Origin: Nitrospira sp. CG24B
GTDB lineage: Bacteria > Nitrospirota > Nitrospiria > Nitrospirales > Nitrospiraceae
Length of the DNA: 64,000 bases
Direction of reading: 5' to 3'
Assembly: GCA_002869845.2 (NCBI GenBank)
Contig: NEWS02000008.1
Span: forward strand, 213,828 to 277,827
Below the pieces are notes generated by a model. That model was not told where the DNA came from and ran no database searches. It worked only from the letters and a program-made list of their open reading frames with translations. Made by a program: the position numbers and the translations under genes. This document shows positions 45,352 through 54,658 of the stretch, in pieces (positions within the stretch are counted from its first letter, which is position 1; every line of letters begins with the position of its first letter).

Positions 45352-45672
45352 TCAAGATGGATTCGGTGCGACAAAGACCAGTACGCTAAGCCGCCCGCTT
45401 GTATGATTCTTCACACCGTGCTCTTCTCCAGCTGAAGCCATCGTGCCCTGCCCCGCTTCGAGTACTCGCTGCTCGGTACCAACCTGAAACGTCCCTTGCC
45501 CCTCGAGCACGATATAGACCTTATCCTGATGGCCGTGGACATGCCCCTTTTGCTCCTGGCCAGGCTCTAAGCCATAGATGTCACAGAAGAACCGCTCCGT
45601 TTGAAACAGGTTATTCTTCTTCATCTTGTCACTACTGAACTGTTGATAGTCGGCGAGTGTAATCACCTTCAT
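45352..45672 (-). CDS. Cupin domain protein
   Basis: A 106-residue single-domain cupin with the first motif GHVHGHQDKVYIVLEGQG (metal His) and the second PxG-like stretch EAGQGTMASAGEEHGVKN. The His ligands are kept. Substrate unknown; small cupins include isomerases, dioxygenases and sensors. ATG 45672 is preferred to 45696. It converges with tkt, separated by about 210 bases with no other supported gene. Confidence 0.8.
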   Translation of the reverse strand: MKVITLADYQQFSSDKMKKNNLFQTERFFCDIYGLEPGQEQKGHVHGHQDKVYIVLEGQGTFQVGTEQRVLEAGQGTMASAGEEHGVKNHTSGRLSVLVFVAPNPS

Positions 45673-45707
45673 ACTCAAGACTCCATGATTGAACACGTCA
45701 ACGCTAT

Positions 45708-46142
45708 TTATGGGAGATGGGACAGCAGTTTCTGATATGATTGCTTGAGTTCGTTCAGAGCCGTCGTCATCCCCTCCTGCACTTCATGCCATTTGGCATC
45801 CGTGGCGCCCTTCAATTCATCCAACCGCTCTTTGGCACCATCTTTCTTCTTCTCGATCTCATGCAGTGACTTCTGTAGCTCCGCTCGTGTCGTGTCAGAC
45901 GCTTTTGTCACCTTCCCACGCAGTTCGACGATTTGCCGTTGAAGGGCCGCCAACTCGTCATGCGCTTTCCGCTCAATCGCCTCCTTTTGCTGAACGGTAT
46001 ACTCCTTAGTTGCCTCGATCGTCTCGCGGGCTTCCTTGACCATCTTCTCTGTCCCCGCCGTGGATTCAGCTCCAACATCCTGACAAAGCATCAGGCTGGC
46101 TATCGGCATCCAGAGCACTCCTCTCAGCCATCGACATCGCAT
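45708..46142 (-). CDS. Secreted coiled-coil protein, function unknown
   Basis: A 144-residue protein starting at ATG 46142, chosen because a GGGAGGGAGGG ribosome site lies just upstream and the signal sequence (hydrophobic about 8-22, cleavage near VGAES) begins there. The rest is a long heptad-like coiled coil, rich in Lys, Glu and Ala. Likely periplasmic. Unknown role. It diverges from the HDOD gene. Confidence 0.7.
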   Translation of the reverse strand: MRCRWLRGVLWMPIASLMLCQDVGAESTAGTEKMVKEARETIEATKEYTVQQKEAIERKAHDELAALQRQIVELRGKVTKASDTTRAELQKSLHEIEKKKDGAKERLDELKGATDAKWHEVQEGMTTALNELKQSYQKLLSHLP

Positions 46143-46273
46143 CGTCCCTCCCTCCCAGGAATGAGGCAGTATAGTCAGTACCCAGAGTAAAGTCACGACC
46201 GCTAAACTTTCTGGGGAAAGCAACCGAGAAAGCACTGTCTGGAACAGCAGGGTCACAACCTGGGAGCCGCTCC

Positions 46274-47164
46274 ATGCCCTCTGAAGCACAGTCAGTCTGG
46301 CCTCCGCTCGAACAGCTCGAACAGGCTCTCATACAAAAAATTAAGACAGGGGAGATTGAGCTTCCACTCTTGCCGCAAGCCGCCAGCAAGGTGATGGCAC
46401 TCGCGTCAGATCCAAATGCCGATGCGGCCAAACTCTCCGCATTGATCCATCAGGACCAAGCTCTCGCCGCTCATGTGTTGAAGATTGCCAATTCACCAGC
46501 CTACATGCCCAGGAGTCCGGTCATCTCACTCCAACACGCTGTCGCCATGTTGGGGATCACCCTGCTATCGGAAATCGCCTTTACCGCCTCATTAAAGGTC
46601 GGTGCGTTCCAGGTGCCGGGATATGAAAATGACGTCAAACAGCTCTGGCGGCATTCGCTGGCTACCGGGGCCTTTGCAAAAGAAGTCGCCCGGGCGAAAC
46701 GTATGAATGTCGAAAGCGCCTATCTCTGCGGACTATTGCATGAAATCGGGAAACCCGTTGTGCTGCGAATAACTGCGACGATTGCTCGAGAAAAAAACAA
46801 CGATTGGGTCAAAGCACTGGCCACGGTACTGGATAACAAATCTCACATTAAAACATTGATTGAGGGCTACCATACCCAGGTGGGCGTTCTGATTGCCGAT
46901 AAATGGAGTCTGCCCAAACAAGTGGCAGAAGCGATCCAATATTATAGAGACTACGAGCATGCCACCGCCTTCCGCCAGGAATGCATGCTCACCTTTGTTG
47001 CAGATCGATTGGCAAGCCACCTCCTCACGCCTGAAGAAATGCCCGAAGATAGTCTTCGCGATCATCCGGTATTCGCAGAGTTGAACCTCTACCCTCAAGA
47101 CGTCGATAAACTCCTGATGACAAAAGATCAGGTATTAACCATTGTGAATGCGATGAACCTATGA
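46274..47164 (+). CDS. HDOD domain signalling protein
   Basis: A 296-residue protein built around an HDOD domain (about 20-215): ELPLLPQAASKVMAL, HQDQALAAHVLKIANSPAY, AVAMLGITLLSEIAF and LCGLLHEIGK. HDOD domains resemble HD hydrolases but usually lack full metal ligands, and act as signalling scaffolds. No receiver domain is attached. GGGAG lies 7 bases before the ATG. The stop overlaps the transhydrogenase start (ATGA), tying the two. Confidence 0.85.
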   Translation: MPSEAQSVWPPLEQLEQALIQKIKTGEIELPLLPQAASKVMALASDPNADAAKLSALIHQDQALAAHVLKIANSPAYMPRSPVISLQHAVAMLGITLLSEIAFTASLKVGAFQVPGYENDVKQLWRHSLATGAFAKEVARAKRMNVESAYLCGLLHEIGKPVVLRITATIAREKNNDWVKALATVLDNKSHIKTLIEGYHTQVGVLIADKWSLPKQVAEAIQYYRDYEHATAFRQECMLTFVADRLASHLLTPEEMPEDSLRDHPVFAELNLYPQDVDKLLMTKDQVLTIVNAMNL

Positions 47165-48576
47165 GTACACCAAGCACCTATGACATCATTGTGATCGGAG
47201 CAGGCCCAGCGGGACAAAAAGCGGCGGTCCAGGGCGCCAAGGCCGGTAAACGGGTGGCCCTCATCGAACGAGAACGCGGGATTGGAGGCAGCTGTGTCTA
47301 TCGTGGGACCATTCCAAGCAAAACATTACGAGAAAGCGCCCTCCATCTCGATCGACTCAAGCGGGCCGGTGAAGCATTCCAATTCAACCTCAAACCAGGT
47401 ACGCAGATTGCCACCCTCATGAGCCGACTCGAACAGGTCGTTCAGGCCCATGATTCCTTCATGAGCCGGCAACTTCGACGCAACGGCATCTCCCTGCTGC
47501 ATGGCCGTGCACACTTTCTCAATGAACATCTCGTCGAAATGCAAACCGTCGATGGAGCGCGTCAACAACTCACGGCCAAGACCATCGTTGTCGCCACAGG
47601 ATCACGCCCCAGAAATCCCAAAGAAATTCCCGTTGACCATGAGCATATCGTCGACAGCGACTCACTCCTGTCCATGCTGTACCTACCGCAATCGCTGACG
47701 GTCATCGGTGGTGGGGTCATCGGTTGCGAGTATGCATCCATCTTTGCCTTGCTCGGGGTTGAGGTCACGCTGATCGACCGTGCACCCTATCCGCTCCAGT
47801 TCATGGATCGAGAACTCGTTGAACAGTTTGTGCAAGGTCTTGAGCATCACGGAGGTCGCTACTTGGGTGGGTGCCAGATTGCAGAAGTGCGGTGGGACAA
47901 TGTCGCACATGTGGTCACAACCTTGCAGGATGGCACCGTCATCAAGAGTGAGAAAATGCTCGTCGCCCTTGGGCGACAAGCCAACATTGAAGATTTAGCT
48001 CTCTCTGCAGCTGATATCACGGTGTCGGATAAAGGACTGATTCCCATCAATCAATATTGCCAGACCAACATCGATCACATTTACGCAATCGGCGATATGG
48101 CCAGTGGACCCGCGCTCGCATCCAAAGCCATGGAACAAGGTCGACGTGCTGTCCGTCACGCCCTGAACCTCCCGATCGGTGATGCGGCGTCAACGATTCC
48201 GCTTGGCATCTATACGATTCCTGAAATGGCCAGTATCGGCCTTGATGAGAAGAGCGCGCGTGAGAGATACAAAGACCCGCTAATCGGACGGGCAAAGTTT
48301 GAAGAAATCGCACGTGCGCAGATATCGGGAGCCGGCTACGGCCTCCTTAAAATGGTAGCTGACCCGGACGGAGAGCGACTCCTTGGCGTACAAATCGTCG
48401 GAGATTCAGCTACGGAATTGGTCCATCTGGGACAATTGGCGCTTCAGGGCTCCGCAACAGTCGAATCTTTTATCGACAATATCTTTAACTTTCCGACCTA
48501 TGCCGAAGCCTACCGTATCGCTGCACTCGATATTCTAGGGCAAGTCGCAAAACGTCGAACGGAAAAAGCTGCGTAG
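47161..48576 (+). CDS. sthA: Soluble pyridine nucleotide transhydrogenase
   Basis: A 471-residue flavoprotein of the dihydrolipoamide dehydrogenase fold. FAD loop GAGPAGQKAA lies near residue 13-22. GGSCVYRGTIPSKTLRES lacks the second redox Cys, as SthA does (GTIPSK), so it is not a disulphide reductase. The NAD loop VIGGGVIGCEYAS follows. SthA moves reducing equivalents between NADPH and NAD. It overlaps the HDOD gene by four bases. Confidence 0.88.
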   Translation: MSTPSTYDIIVIGAGPAGQKAAVQGAKAGKRVALIERERGIGGSCVYRGTIPSKTLRESALHLDRLKRAGEAFQFNLKPGTQIATLMSRLEQVVQAHDSFMSRQLRRNGISLLHGRAHFLNEHLVEMQTVDGARQQLTAKTIVVATGSRPRNPKEIPVDHEHIVDSDSLLSMLYLPQSLTVIGGGVIGCEYASIFALLGVEVTLIDRAPYPLQFMDRELVEQFVQGLEHHGGRYLGGCQIAEVRWDNVAHVVTTLQDGTVIKSEKMLVALGRQANIEDLALSAADITVSDKGLIPINQYCQTNIDHIYAIGDMASGPALASKAMEQGRRAVRHALNLPIGDAASTIPLGIYTIPEMASIGLDEKSARERYKDPLIGRAKFEEIARAQISGAGYGLLKMVADPDGERLLGVQIVGDSATELVHLGQLALQGSATVESFIDNIFNFPTYAEAYRIAALDILGQVAKRRTEKAA

Positions 48577-48737
48577 TGGTCGGTCTAGAATCAAACCCGG
48601 AGGTGGACTAAGCTTCGAAATTGAACGGGAAACCGCGCATCCTTCCGTTGTTTCATCGATTGACTCCCAAGATATGGTGGATTACGTGTTCTTGGTTATG
48701 CCGATCGAAACAATTCCACCACTGCGGCTCGAACAAC

Positions 48738-50858
48738 CTATGCTGCTCGTCTGTTGCGCGGCGGAAAGCTGGTCCGTGCGAGTAGCTCCACAAATTCTTC
48801 TTCAGGCATAGGCCGACCAAATATATACCCCTGGACTTGATCGCACTCTTGTTGACGAAGTAGCTCCAACTGTTCCTCTGTTTCCACACCCTCTGCCAAT
48901 ACGGAAAGATTCATGCTGTGAGCAAGAGAGATGATTGCGCGAGTAATTGAGGCATTGGCCGCGTTGCGTGTCACACCCAGGACAAACGATTGGTCGATCT
49001 TGAGGATGTTTAGGGGAAACCGCTGCAAATGGCTCAACGAGGAATAGCCGGTCCCAAAATCATCAATCGACAGCCTGACGCCCATGGCCCTGAGCTCCTG
49101 CAACATGGTGATGGATTCTGTTAATTCCAACTCAAGGCATTCTGGATCAAGCTGGGTTTCCTGTAGTGCCCTCGTGATGGCGCTCGTCAACGAGGTCCCG
49201 TGAAAGAATGAATTGGATACGTTGACCGACACCCGAATGGGAGTGCGCCCCGCATCTTGCCATGCTTTGTTTTGTCGGCACGCCACGAACAACACTTCTT
49301 GGTCCAATTTCTGAATCATTCCTGTCTCAATCGCCACGGGAAAAAACTCGGCAGGCAACAACATTCCCCGATGAGGATGACGCCATCGAACCAAGGCTTC
49401 TGCACCCACGATCCGGTTGGTCCGAATTTCAACTTGTGGTTGGTAATACACGATGAACTCGTGACGTTCCAACGCTTTCCGCAAATCGTTTTCCATCTCG
49501 AGTCGCTCTGCCGCCAAAGCATTCATAGTTTTCGAATAGAACTGAAAATTGTTCCGACCCTCCTCTTTGACGTGATACATCGCGACATCCGAACTTTTTA
49601 GCAGAAGATCCACCGAATCTCCATCAGTAGGAAAGATCGCGATCCCTACACTGGCCGTTACGGAAATCTCATGCCCATCAATCAAGAACGACTTGGACAA
49701 CGCTTCCAATATGCGACGCGCGACTGTCCCGGCATCCTGAGCATCTCGAATGTTGGTCAGCAACACGGTAAACTCATCTCCACCTAAGCGGGCGAGTTCG
49801 TGCGTTTCGCCCTGCTCCACCAACCGGCCAATTGAATCGCTATGCCGGACAGAATCCGCCAAACGGTCCGCTACCTGCTTTAAGAATAGATCGCCGACGT
49901 TATGGCCTAACGTATCGTTGATGACTTTGAATCGGTCCAAGTCAAGGAACAAGACCGCCAGAATCGTTTGGTAACGACGTGCATGGGTCAGCGCTTGCGT
50001 GACACGATCTTTGAATAAGACACGGTTCGGCAGCCCGGTCAGGCTGTCATAATAGGCTAATCGGTGGATTTCCCGTTCTGAGCGCTTTCGTTCGCTGATG
50101 TCCTTTGCTGTTCCCACAATCGTTAACGACTTCAGCTGATCATCGAATACCGCCTCAGCCTGTAAATTCATGGCAAACTCACCCCCGTTCGGCAGGATGA
50201 TCCGATGATCGATATCACACGGCTTCCGCTCCTCAAGAATCGACTTCAGCGCGTGGTCGACACGATTGCGGTCCTCTTCATGGATCATCTTCAGAAAGGC
50301 TTCTTTCGTCCCTCCGAACTCTTGGAGCCGAATGCCCATTAACCGACAGAGTTCCGGCGACGCCGTAAAGCGATCCGTAGGGGGATGCCATTCCCAGTTA
50401 CCGATCTTGGCGATCCGTTGCGCCAAACCAAGCCGCGCTTCGCTACGCAGCAGCGCGTTGAGCGTGATGCTTCCACGCAACATGTACCGCACTCGATGTC
50501 CTAGGATAGCCGCATGCATCGGTTTGGCGATGAAATCAGTCGCCCCGTGCTCGTACGCCCGGGCAATCGAATCGGCGTCGTCCAAGCCGGTCATGATCAA
50601 GATCGGCACACGGCTCCCCTCTGCCGACTCACGAAGTTTCGCGCAGGCAGAAAATCCATGCATGACCGGCATCACGACGTCCATCACAATCAGGTCCGGA
50701 CGCCGAGAGGCAAACTGTTCGAGCGCCTGTGCGCCATTCGACGCTTCGCACACCTCGAACCCTACTTGTTCCAGCGCCTCACGGACGAATGTTCTGAAGA
50801 ACTCTTCGTCATCGACGACCAAAATCAATGCGGAAGTGTTCTCGTGTTCTTCTTCCAT
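48738..50858 (-). CDS. Receiver-PAS-GGDEF-EAL cyclic-di-GMP signalling protein
   Basis: A 706-residue protein with four domains. The receiver has the phosphorylation Asp in IVMDVVMP. The PAS/PAC part ends near DISERKRSER. A GGDEF domain has RLGGDEF preceded by a roughly 15-residue insert, and an EAL domain has EALVRW, IDDFGTGYSS, LKIDQSFV and EGVETEEQ. In EAL, the stretch between TES and LRAMG is about nine residues shorter than usual. Both catalytic motifs otherwise look intact. ATG 50858 is used; a TTG at 50906 adds 16 residues. A small unknown ORF sits directly upstream. Confidence 0.9.
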   Translation of the reverse strand: MEEEHENTSALILVVDDEEFFRTFVREALEQVGFEVCEASNGAQALEQFASRRPDLIVMDVVMPVMHGFSACAKLRESAEGSRVPILIMTGLDDADSIARAYEHGATDFIAKPMHAAILGHRVRYMLRGSITLNALLRSEARLGLAQRIAKIGNWEWHPPTDRFTASPELCRLMGIRLQEFGGTKEAFLKMIHEEDRNRVDHALKSILEERKPCDIDHRIILPNGGEFAMNLQAEAVFDDQLKSLTIVGTAKDISERKRSEREIHRLAYYDSLTGLPNRVLFKDRVTQALTHARRYQTILAVLFLDLDRFKVINDTLGHNVGDLFLKQVADRLADSVRHSDSIGRLVEQGETHELARLGGDEFTVLLTNIRDAQDAGTVARRILEALSKSFLIDGHEISVTASVGIAIFPTDGDSVDLLLKSSDVAMYHVKEEGRNNFQFYSKTMNALAAERLEMENDLRKALERHEFIVYYQPQVEIRTNRIVGAEALVRWRHPHRGMLLPAEFFPVAIETGMIQKLDQEVLFVACRQNKAWQDAGRTPIRVSVNVSNSFFHGTSLTSAITRALQETQLDPECLELELTESITMLQELRAMGVRLSIDDFGTGYSSLSHLQRFPLNILKIDQSFVLGVTRNAANASITRAIISLAHSMNLSVLAEGVETEEQLELLRQQECDQVQGYIFGRPMPEEEFVELLARTSFPPRNRRAA

Positions 50859-50859
50859 G

Positions 50860-51084
50860 TCAGGATAGTTTTTCCTTACGGTTTTCAAAAATCCAGTACG
50901 GTCCAACCAAAAGATGGGCAGGGCTGGTCCGGATCACAACCACAAGCGGACTGCGTAGCCCCTTCACCGACAACCCCTCTATTGCTCGCCGAACGCAGTT
51001 ATATTCCGCCTCCGTCTCAGTGAACGCAGCGGGGTCCATGACAAATCTCTCGAACAAGCCATCGCTTCGAGCCCTTTCATTCAC
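50860..51084 (-). CDS. Small hypothetical protein upstream of the GGDEF-EAL gene
   Basis: A 74-residue open frame (GTG start) whose stop is one base before the ATG of the receiver-GGDEF-EAL gene. It contains EYNCVRRAIEGL and PLVVVIRTSPAHLL. No family recognised. The tight spacing supports translation, but the ribosome site is weak and no homology can be judged, so it may be spurious. Confidence 0.35.
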   Translation of the reverse strand: MNERARSDGLFERFVMDPAAFTETEAEYNCVRRAIEGLSVKGLRSPLVVVIRTSPAHLLVGPYWIFENRKEKLS

Positions 51085-51429
51085 CCAGCCAAAGTCACTG
51101 CACCGACCATCGCACTGCTCGACGCATGTGCCTAATTTTCATGGCTATTCTCACCTCTATCCAGAAGGCCAAACAGGGAATACCTATCGTTCCGGATGCA
51201 TCTGAAACGACGATAGCAGTAATTTCTGATTGGTAAAGAATTGAATGAAAACCAGCGGCGACCTTGAGCGGATAGAGAAGGAGGGCTCGTATTCCCGCTA
51301 GGAAGGCTAGCGACTGAGCGCGCTCACACTGGTGCCTGTGAGCTATTGAAGGCCTCTTTTTGATGAGGATGGAGTTCGACTTGCTTCATGAAATGTTGCT
51401 GGTGAACCGAATCTGAACGGAAGGGCGGA
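51085..51429. other. Intergenic region, nothing clear
   Basis: A 345-base gap between rtcB (stop 51430) and the small ORF. Moderately AT-rich patches near 51220-51250. I see no tRNA, strong hairpin or repeat. Confidence 0.4.
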
Positions 51430-52881
51430 TTATCCTTTGATGTTCCCGATCGGTCGTAGTTCCGCCACTTTCTTGGTGATGCCTGCTCGATCGACGGTCT
51501 CGACCACCTCGGATATGTCTTTGTACGCGAACCCCGCCTCCTCGGCCAGACCCGACATGGAAACGGCCTTCACAAGAATGCCTCGCTGTTTCATGTGCTT
51601 CTGGACCTGCTCGCCCCTAATGGTTTTCTTTGCCTGCGCGCGTGACATCGTACGCCCCGACCCATGCATCGTCGACGCAAAGGTGTCACGCATCGCGCCT
51701 TGCGTTCCGGCCAACAGATAGGACCCAGTTTCCATGGAGCCACCGCAAATGACCGGTTGACCAGTCGTCCGATACCGTGGCGTGAGATCAGAGCTCCCCG
51801 GCCCTAATGCTCTCGTTGATCCTTTCCGATGGACCACCAGATCGCCTTCCGGATATCGCTCGACTTTGGCGATGTTGTGCGCCACGTCATAGACCAGCTC
51901 CATCCCCAGTTCCTCAGCAGATCGGCCCAATACGGCAGAAAAGGCTTCGCGAATCTGATGCGTAATCACTTGGCGATTGGCGAAGGCGGTGTTGGCCGCG
52001 CAGTTCATTGCCGAAAAATAGTCCTGCCCTTCGACTGATGCAAACGGGGCGCAGGCGAGTTGCTGGTCTTTCACGGAAATCCCATATCGCCGCATCGCTT
52101 TTTCAAATACTTTGAGATAGTCACTCGCGACCTGATGACCGAACCCGCGCGATCCGCAGTGGACCATCACGACTATCTGATTCTGACCAGTGATTCCCCA
52201 GGCTGAGGCTGTTTCTTGATCAAAAACACGATCGGTTGAGACCACCTGCACCTCAAGATAGTGGTTCCCAGACCCCAATGTTCCAAGCTGATTCATCCCA
52301 CGATTTCTCGCCTGATCGCTGACTGTTGACGGATCAACTCCCGCAATACATCCTCCTTCTTCAATGGCCTCAAGATCGCGATGCCACCCAAACCCTCGGT
52401 CAATACACCACCGAGCCCCACGAGTCATCACATCATCGAATGCCGCATGATCTAAGCGCACAAACCCGCTTGCCCCAACTCCAGCAGGTACTCTCCGAAA
52501 CAATTCCGTCATCAGCTGCTCTAGATGCGGTTGCACATCCTCCCGGGTCAGATTCGTTCTGATAAGCCGCATGCCGCAATTCACGTCATACCCAACACCG
52601 CCAGGCGAGATGATCCCGGTACGGACATCAAAGGCGGCAACGCCTCCAATGGGGAAACCGTAGCCCCAATGTCCATCCGGCATGCATAAGGCATAGCGCC
52701 TGACTCCAGGAAGACAGGCCACATTCGTGACCTGCTCAAACACCCCAGCATCCATCGATCGGAGAATCGTCGGTGTCGCATAAATCCGCGCGGGTACCAG
52801 CATGCCGGACTTCTCGGTCATGGGGATCTCCCACACCTCGTCGGTGATCCGATTGACCCGCATCTCGGTATTCAGCTTCAT
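51430..52881 (-). CDS. rtcB: RNA-splicing ligase RtcB
   Basis: A 483-residue GTP-dependent ligase joining 2',3'-cyclic-phosphate and 5'-OH RNA ends. Catalytic Cys102 is in VGYDVNCGMR; GNHYLEVQ, HCGSRGFGHQ and MHGSGRTMSR carry metal and guanylate His residues. ATG 52881 is chosen because the rest of the open frame to 53115 lies inside the archease gene. It overlaps the archease stop (ATGA), the known partner that speeds RtcB turnover. Confidence 0.95.
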   Translation of the reverse strand: MKLNTEMRVNRITDEVWEIPMTEKSGMLVPARIYATPTILRSMDAGVFEQVTNVACLPGVRRYALCMPDGHWGYGFPIGGVAAFDVRTGIISPGGVGYDVNCGMRLIRTNLTREDVQPHLEQLMTELFRRVPAGVGASGFVRLDHAAFDDVMTRGARWCIDRGFGWHRDLEAIEEGGCIAGVDPSTVSDQARNRGMNQLGTLGSGNHYLEVQVVSTDRVFDQETASAWGITGQNQIVVMVHCGSRGFGHQVASDYLKVFEKAMRRYGISVKDQQLACAPFASVEGQDYFSAMNCAANTAFANRQVITHQIREAFSAVLGRSAEELGMELVYDVAHNIAKVERYPEGDLVVHRKGSTRALGPGSSDLTPRYRTTGQPVICGGSMETGSYLLAGTQGAMRDTFASTMHGSGRTMSRAQAKKTIRGEQVQKHMKQRGILVKAVSMSGLAEEAGFAYKDISEVVETVDRAGITKKVAELRPIGNIKG

Positions 52882-53315
52882 ACGTCCAACACCACCCTCA
52901 CTGTCCATCGGCCTCCATTTTGGCTCAACTGATAGAGATGCTTGGTGACTCCCTTCACATCGGCCCTCAATGTCTGAGCTGAGCCATTCACCGGCTCTCC
53001 GTACAATACCCCCGTCAGGTTCCAGCAGCCGTGGTCCTGGCGAGTCAGCGTGAGTTCCGATCGACTGAATACGACCCCGGCTGCATCCTTCCAGTACACG
53101 AGATCCGAGAGCCAATCGAACAAGAGTTCAGCAGGATCCTCATCTGTTCGTTCAATCGCTTTTCGCCAAGTGGACCCCACTGTTGTCGGATCAGCCAAGG
53201 CTTCGATAACCGCACATGTCGCCCCATGGAAAAGTTCCTGCAGCGAATCGCCGGAGGCGTCGAACGCCAGATCAGCTATGGCGACGTCGTCCAGAAAGTG
53301 AAATGCGTGGGACAT
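52878..53315 (-). CDS. Archease-like protein
   Basis: A 145-residue protein matching archease: ADLAFDASGDSLQELF aligns with the ADIGIRGYGDSLEEAF part of the Pyrococcus protein as I recall it, then WLSDLVYWKDAAGVVF, DVKGVTKH and a closing VVLDV. Archease activates RtcB, encoded directly downstream. The usual EHTAD/DHTAD start reads VAIAD, so the His is lost; metal binding may differ. ATG 53315 is used; the longer frame to 53462 overlaps the M24 gene. Confidence 0.8.
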   Translation of the reverse strand: MSHAFHFLDDVAIADLAFDASGDSLQELFHGATCAVIEALADPTTVGSTWRKAIERTDEDPAELLFDWLSDLVYWKDAAGVVFSRSELTLTRQDHGCWNLTGVLYGEPVNGSAQTLRADVKGVTKHLYQLSQNGGRWTVRVVLDV

Positions 53316-53388
53316 CCCTGTGCCAAAGCGGAGTGCACACCCGATGGAAAAACGCGGAGATGAGGAGCCTGGTCCAAACTGCTGTCTA

Positions 53389-54534
53389 TCAGAGCTCAAA
53401 GATTTTGGGGAAATTGGTGAGGTTCCGGCAGCCGTCCTTGGTGACGAGCACCATGTCTTCAATTCGGACTGCCCCTAATCCAGGATAATACAGCCCTGGT
53501 TCAACCGTGACGACGTGGCCCTCTAGGAGGAGTGACCCAGTTCGACTGATCCGTGGCGCTTCGTGAATATCGAGCCCCACTCCATGTCCGGTCCCATGAA
53601 AATACCCTTGCATACGTCCATTCACCAAACCGGTCTTGTATCCGGCCTTTTCAAAACGCGCGCAGATGCCCTGATGGATCTTCATGCCATCCGCGCCATC
53701 CTTAATCTTGTCGATGGCGTCTTCCTGGGCATCCTTCACGGCGCTATACAGCCGTTTGAGTTCCTGGCTCACCTTTCCGCGGATCACCGTGCGCGACATG
53801 TCGGCAAAGTAGCGACTCGTGGCCGACCGAGGGAAGACGTCAAAAATAATGCTGCGATGAGCCGGCAACGATCCACTTCCCTCATTGTGCGGATCACAGG
53901 CCTGCTCTCCCCCTGCCACAATCGTATGCTGGGCGATACAGTCCCGCTCCATGAGCTTCACGTTGACAAACTTTTTGATCCGTTCCGAGGTCACCACCTC
54001 GCCATCGAGCCAGAGTTGCTCGTCCTTGATCTCGGCCCGGCGTAACAGCGCGTGGGCTGCGGCCACGGCTTCTTCCGTGGCCCGCTGCGCGGCTTCGATA
54101 TGACCTACTTCTTCCGCCGTCTTCAGCACACGCTGTTCATAAAACGGGTCTCGCTTTGGTTTGAGACTGTATCCTCGCTCTTGTAATCGCGCGGCATGGA
54201 TCACCGGGAAATTCGCCGGCACCGAAAGACGGCGGATCTTGGACTCTTTCAACACCACATGAACGATATCGACTGCCGCCGGGTCTTTGATTCCCTGTTT
54301 CTTCGCCTTCTGTTCAATTTCTGAGTAGGACAAGACTCGATCCACTGAGGCTTGGGTCCTGGCACGGTCCATTTCCAGATCGCTCATGACCATCAACCGC
54401 TCACCTTTGATTTCCAGATAGATGAACGGGTCTGGCGCCATGAAGCGTGTGGCATAGTACAGATTCGAGTCATGCTCGCTGGCGGCAATAAACAGTGTGG
54501 CAAATTCTGGTTGGGACATGGTAGCGCGTTTCAT
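53389..54534 (-). CDS. M24 metallopeptidase (Xaa-Pro aminopeptidase-like)
   Basis: A 381-residue pita-bread-fold peptidase. The five metal ligands of M24 are placed as expected: Asp in IFDVFPR, Asp in ADMSRT, His in HGTGHGVGLDIHE, Glu in TVEPGLYYPG and Glu in RIEDM. An N-terminal creatinase-like domain (1-140) precedes them. It likely removes N-terminal residues before proline. ATG 54519 is an alternative start. Its promoter lies 60 bases upstream. Confidence 0.85.
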   Translation of the reverse strand: MKRATMSQPEFATLFIAASEHDSNLYYATRFMAPDPFIYLEIKGERLMVMSDLEMDRARTQASVDRVLSYSEIEQKAKKQGIKDPAAVDIVHVVLKESKIRRLSVPANFPVIHAARLQERGYSLKPKRDPFYEQRVLKTAEEVGHIEAAQRATEEAVAAAHALLRRAEIKDEQLWLDGEVVTSERIKKFVNVKLMERDCIAQHTIVAGGEQACDPHNEGSGSLPAHRSIIFDVFPRSATSRYFADMSRTVIRGKVSQELKRLYSAVKDAQEDAIDKIKDGADGMKIHQGICARFEKAGYKTGLVNGRMQGYFHGTGHGVGLDIHEAPRISRTGSLLLEGHVVTVEPGLYYPGLGAVRIEDMVLVTKDGCRNLTNFPKIFEL

Positions 54535-54600
54535 ATGTATGCTAGTGGGACAGCGGAGTTGAATGGAAACCCGTGGGGTGACAACACCTTAACTTGGGTG

Positions 54601-54629
54601 ATGCTAGCATGGGGACGTGGGTCGGTCAA
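54601..54629 (-). promoter_or_regulatory. Possible promoter for the M24 peptidase gene
   Basis: On the minus strand TTGACC (54624-54629), 17-base spacer, TAGCAT (54601-54606), 65-70 bases before the ATG at 54534. A second TTGACC lies a few bases upstream. Confidence 0.4.
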
Positions 54630-54658
54630 GAATAGTAGCCGGTCAAGAACCAAGGCCC

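Noticed and set aside
45162-45389. 75-codon plus-strand ORF after transketolase
   Set aside because: It overlaps the 3' end of the cupin gene by 38 bases, has no ribosome site, and shows no recognised domain.
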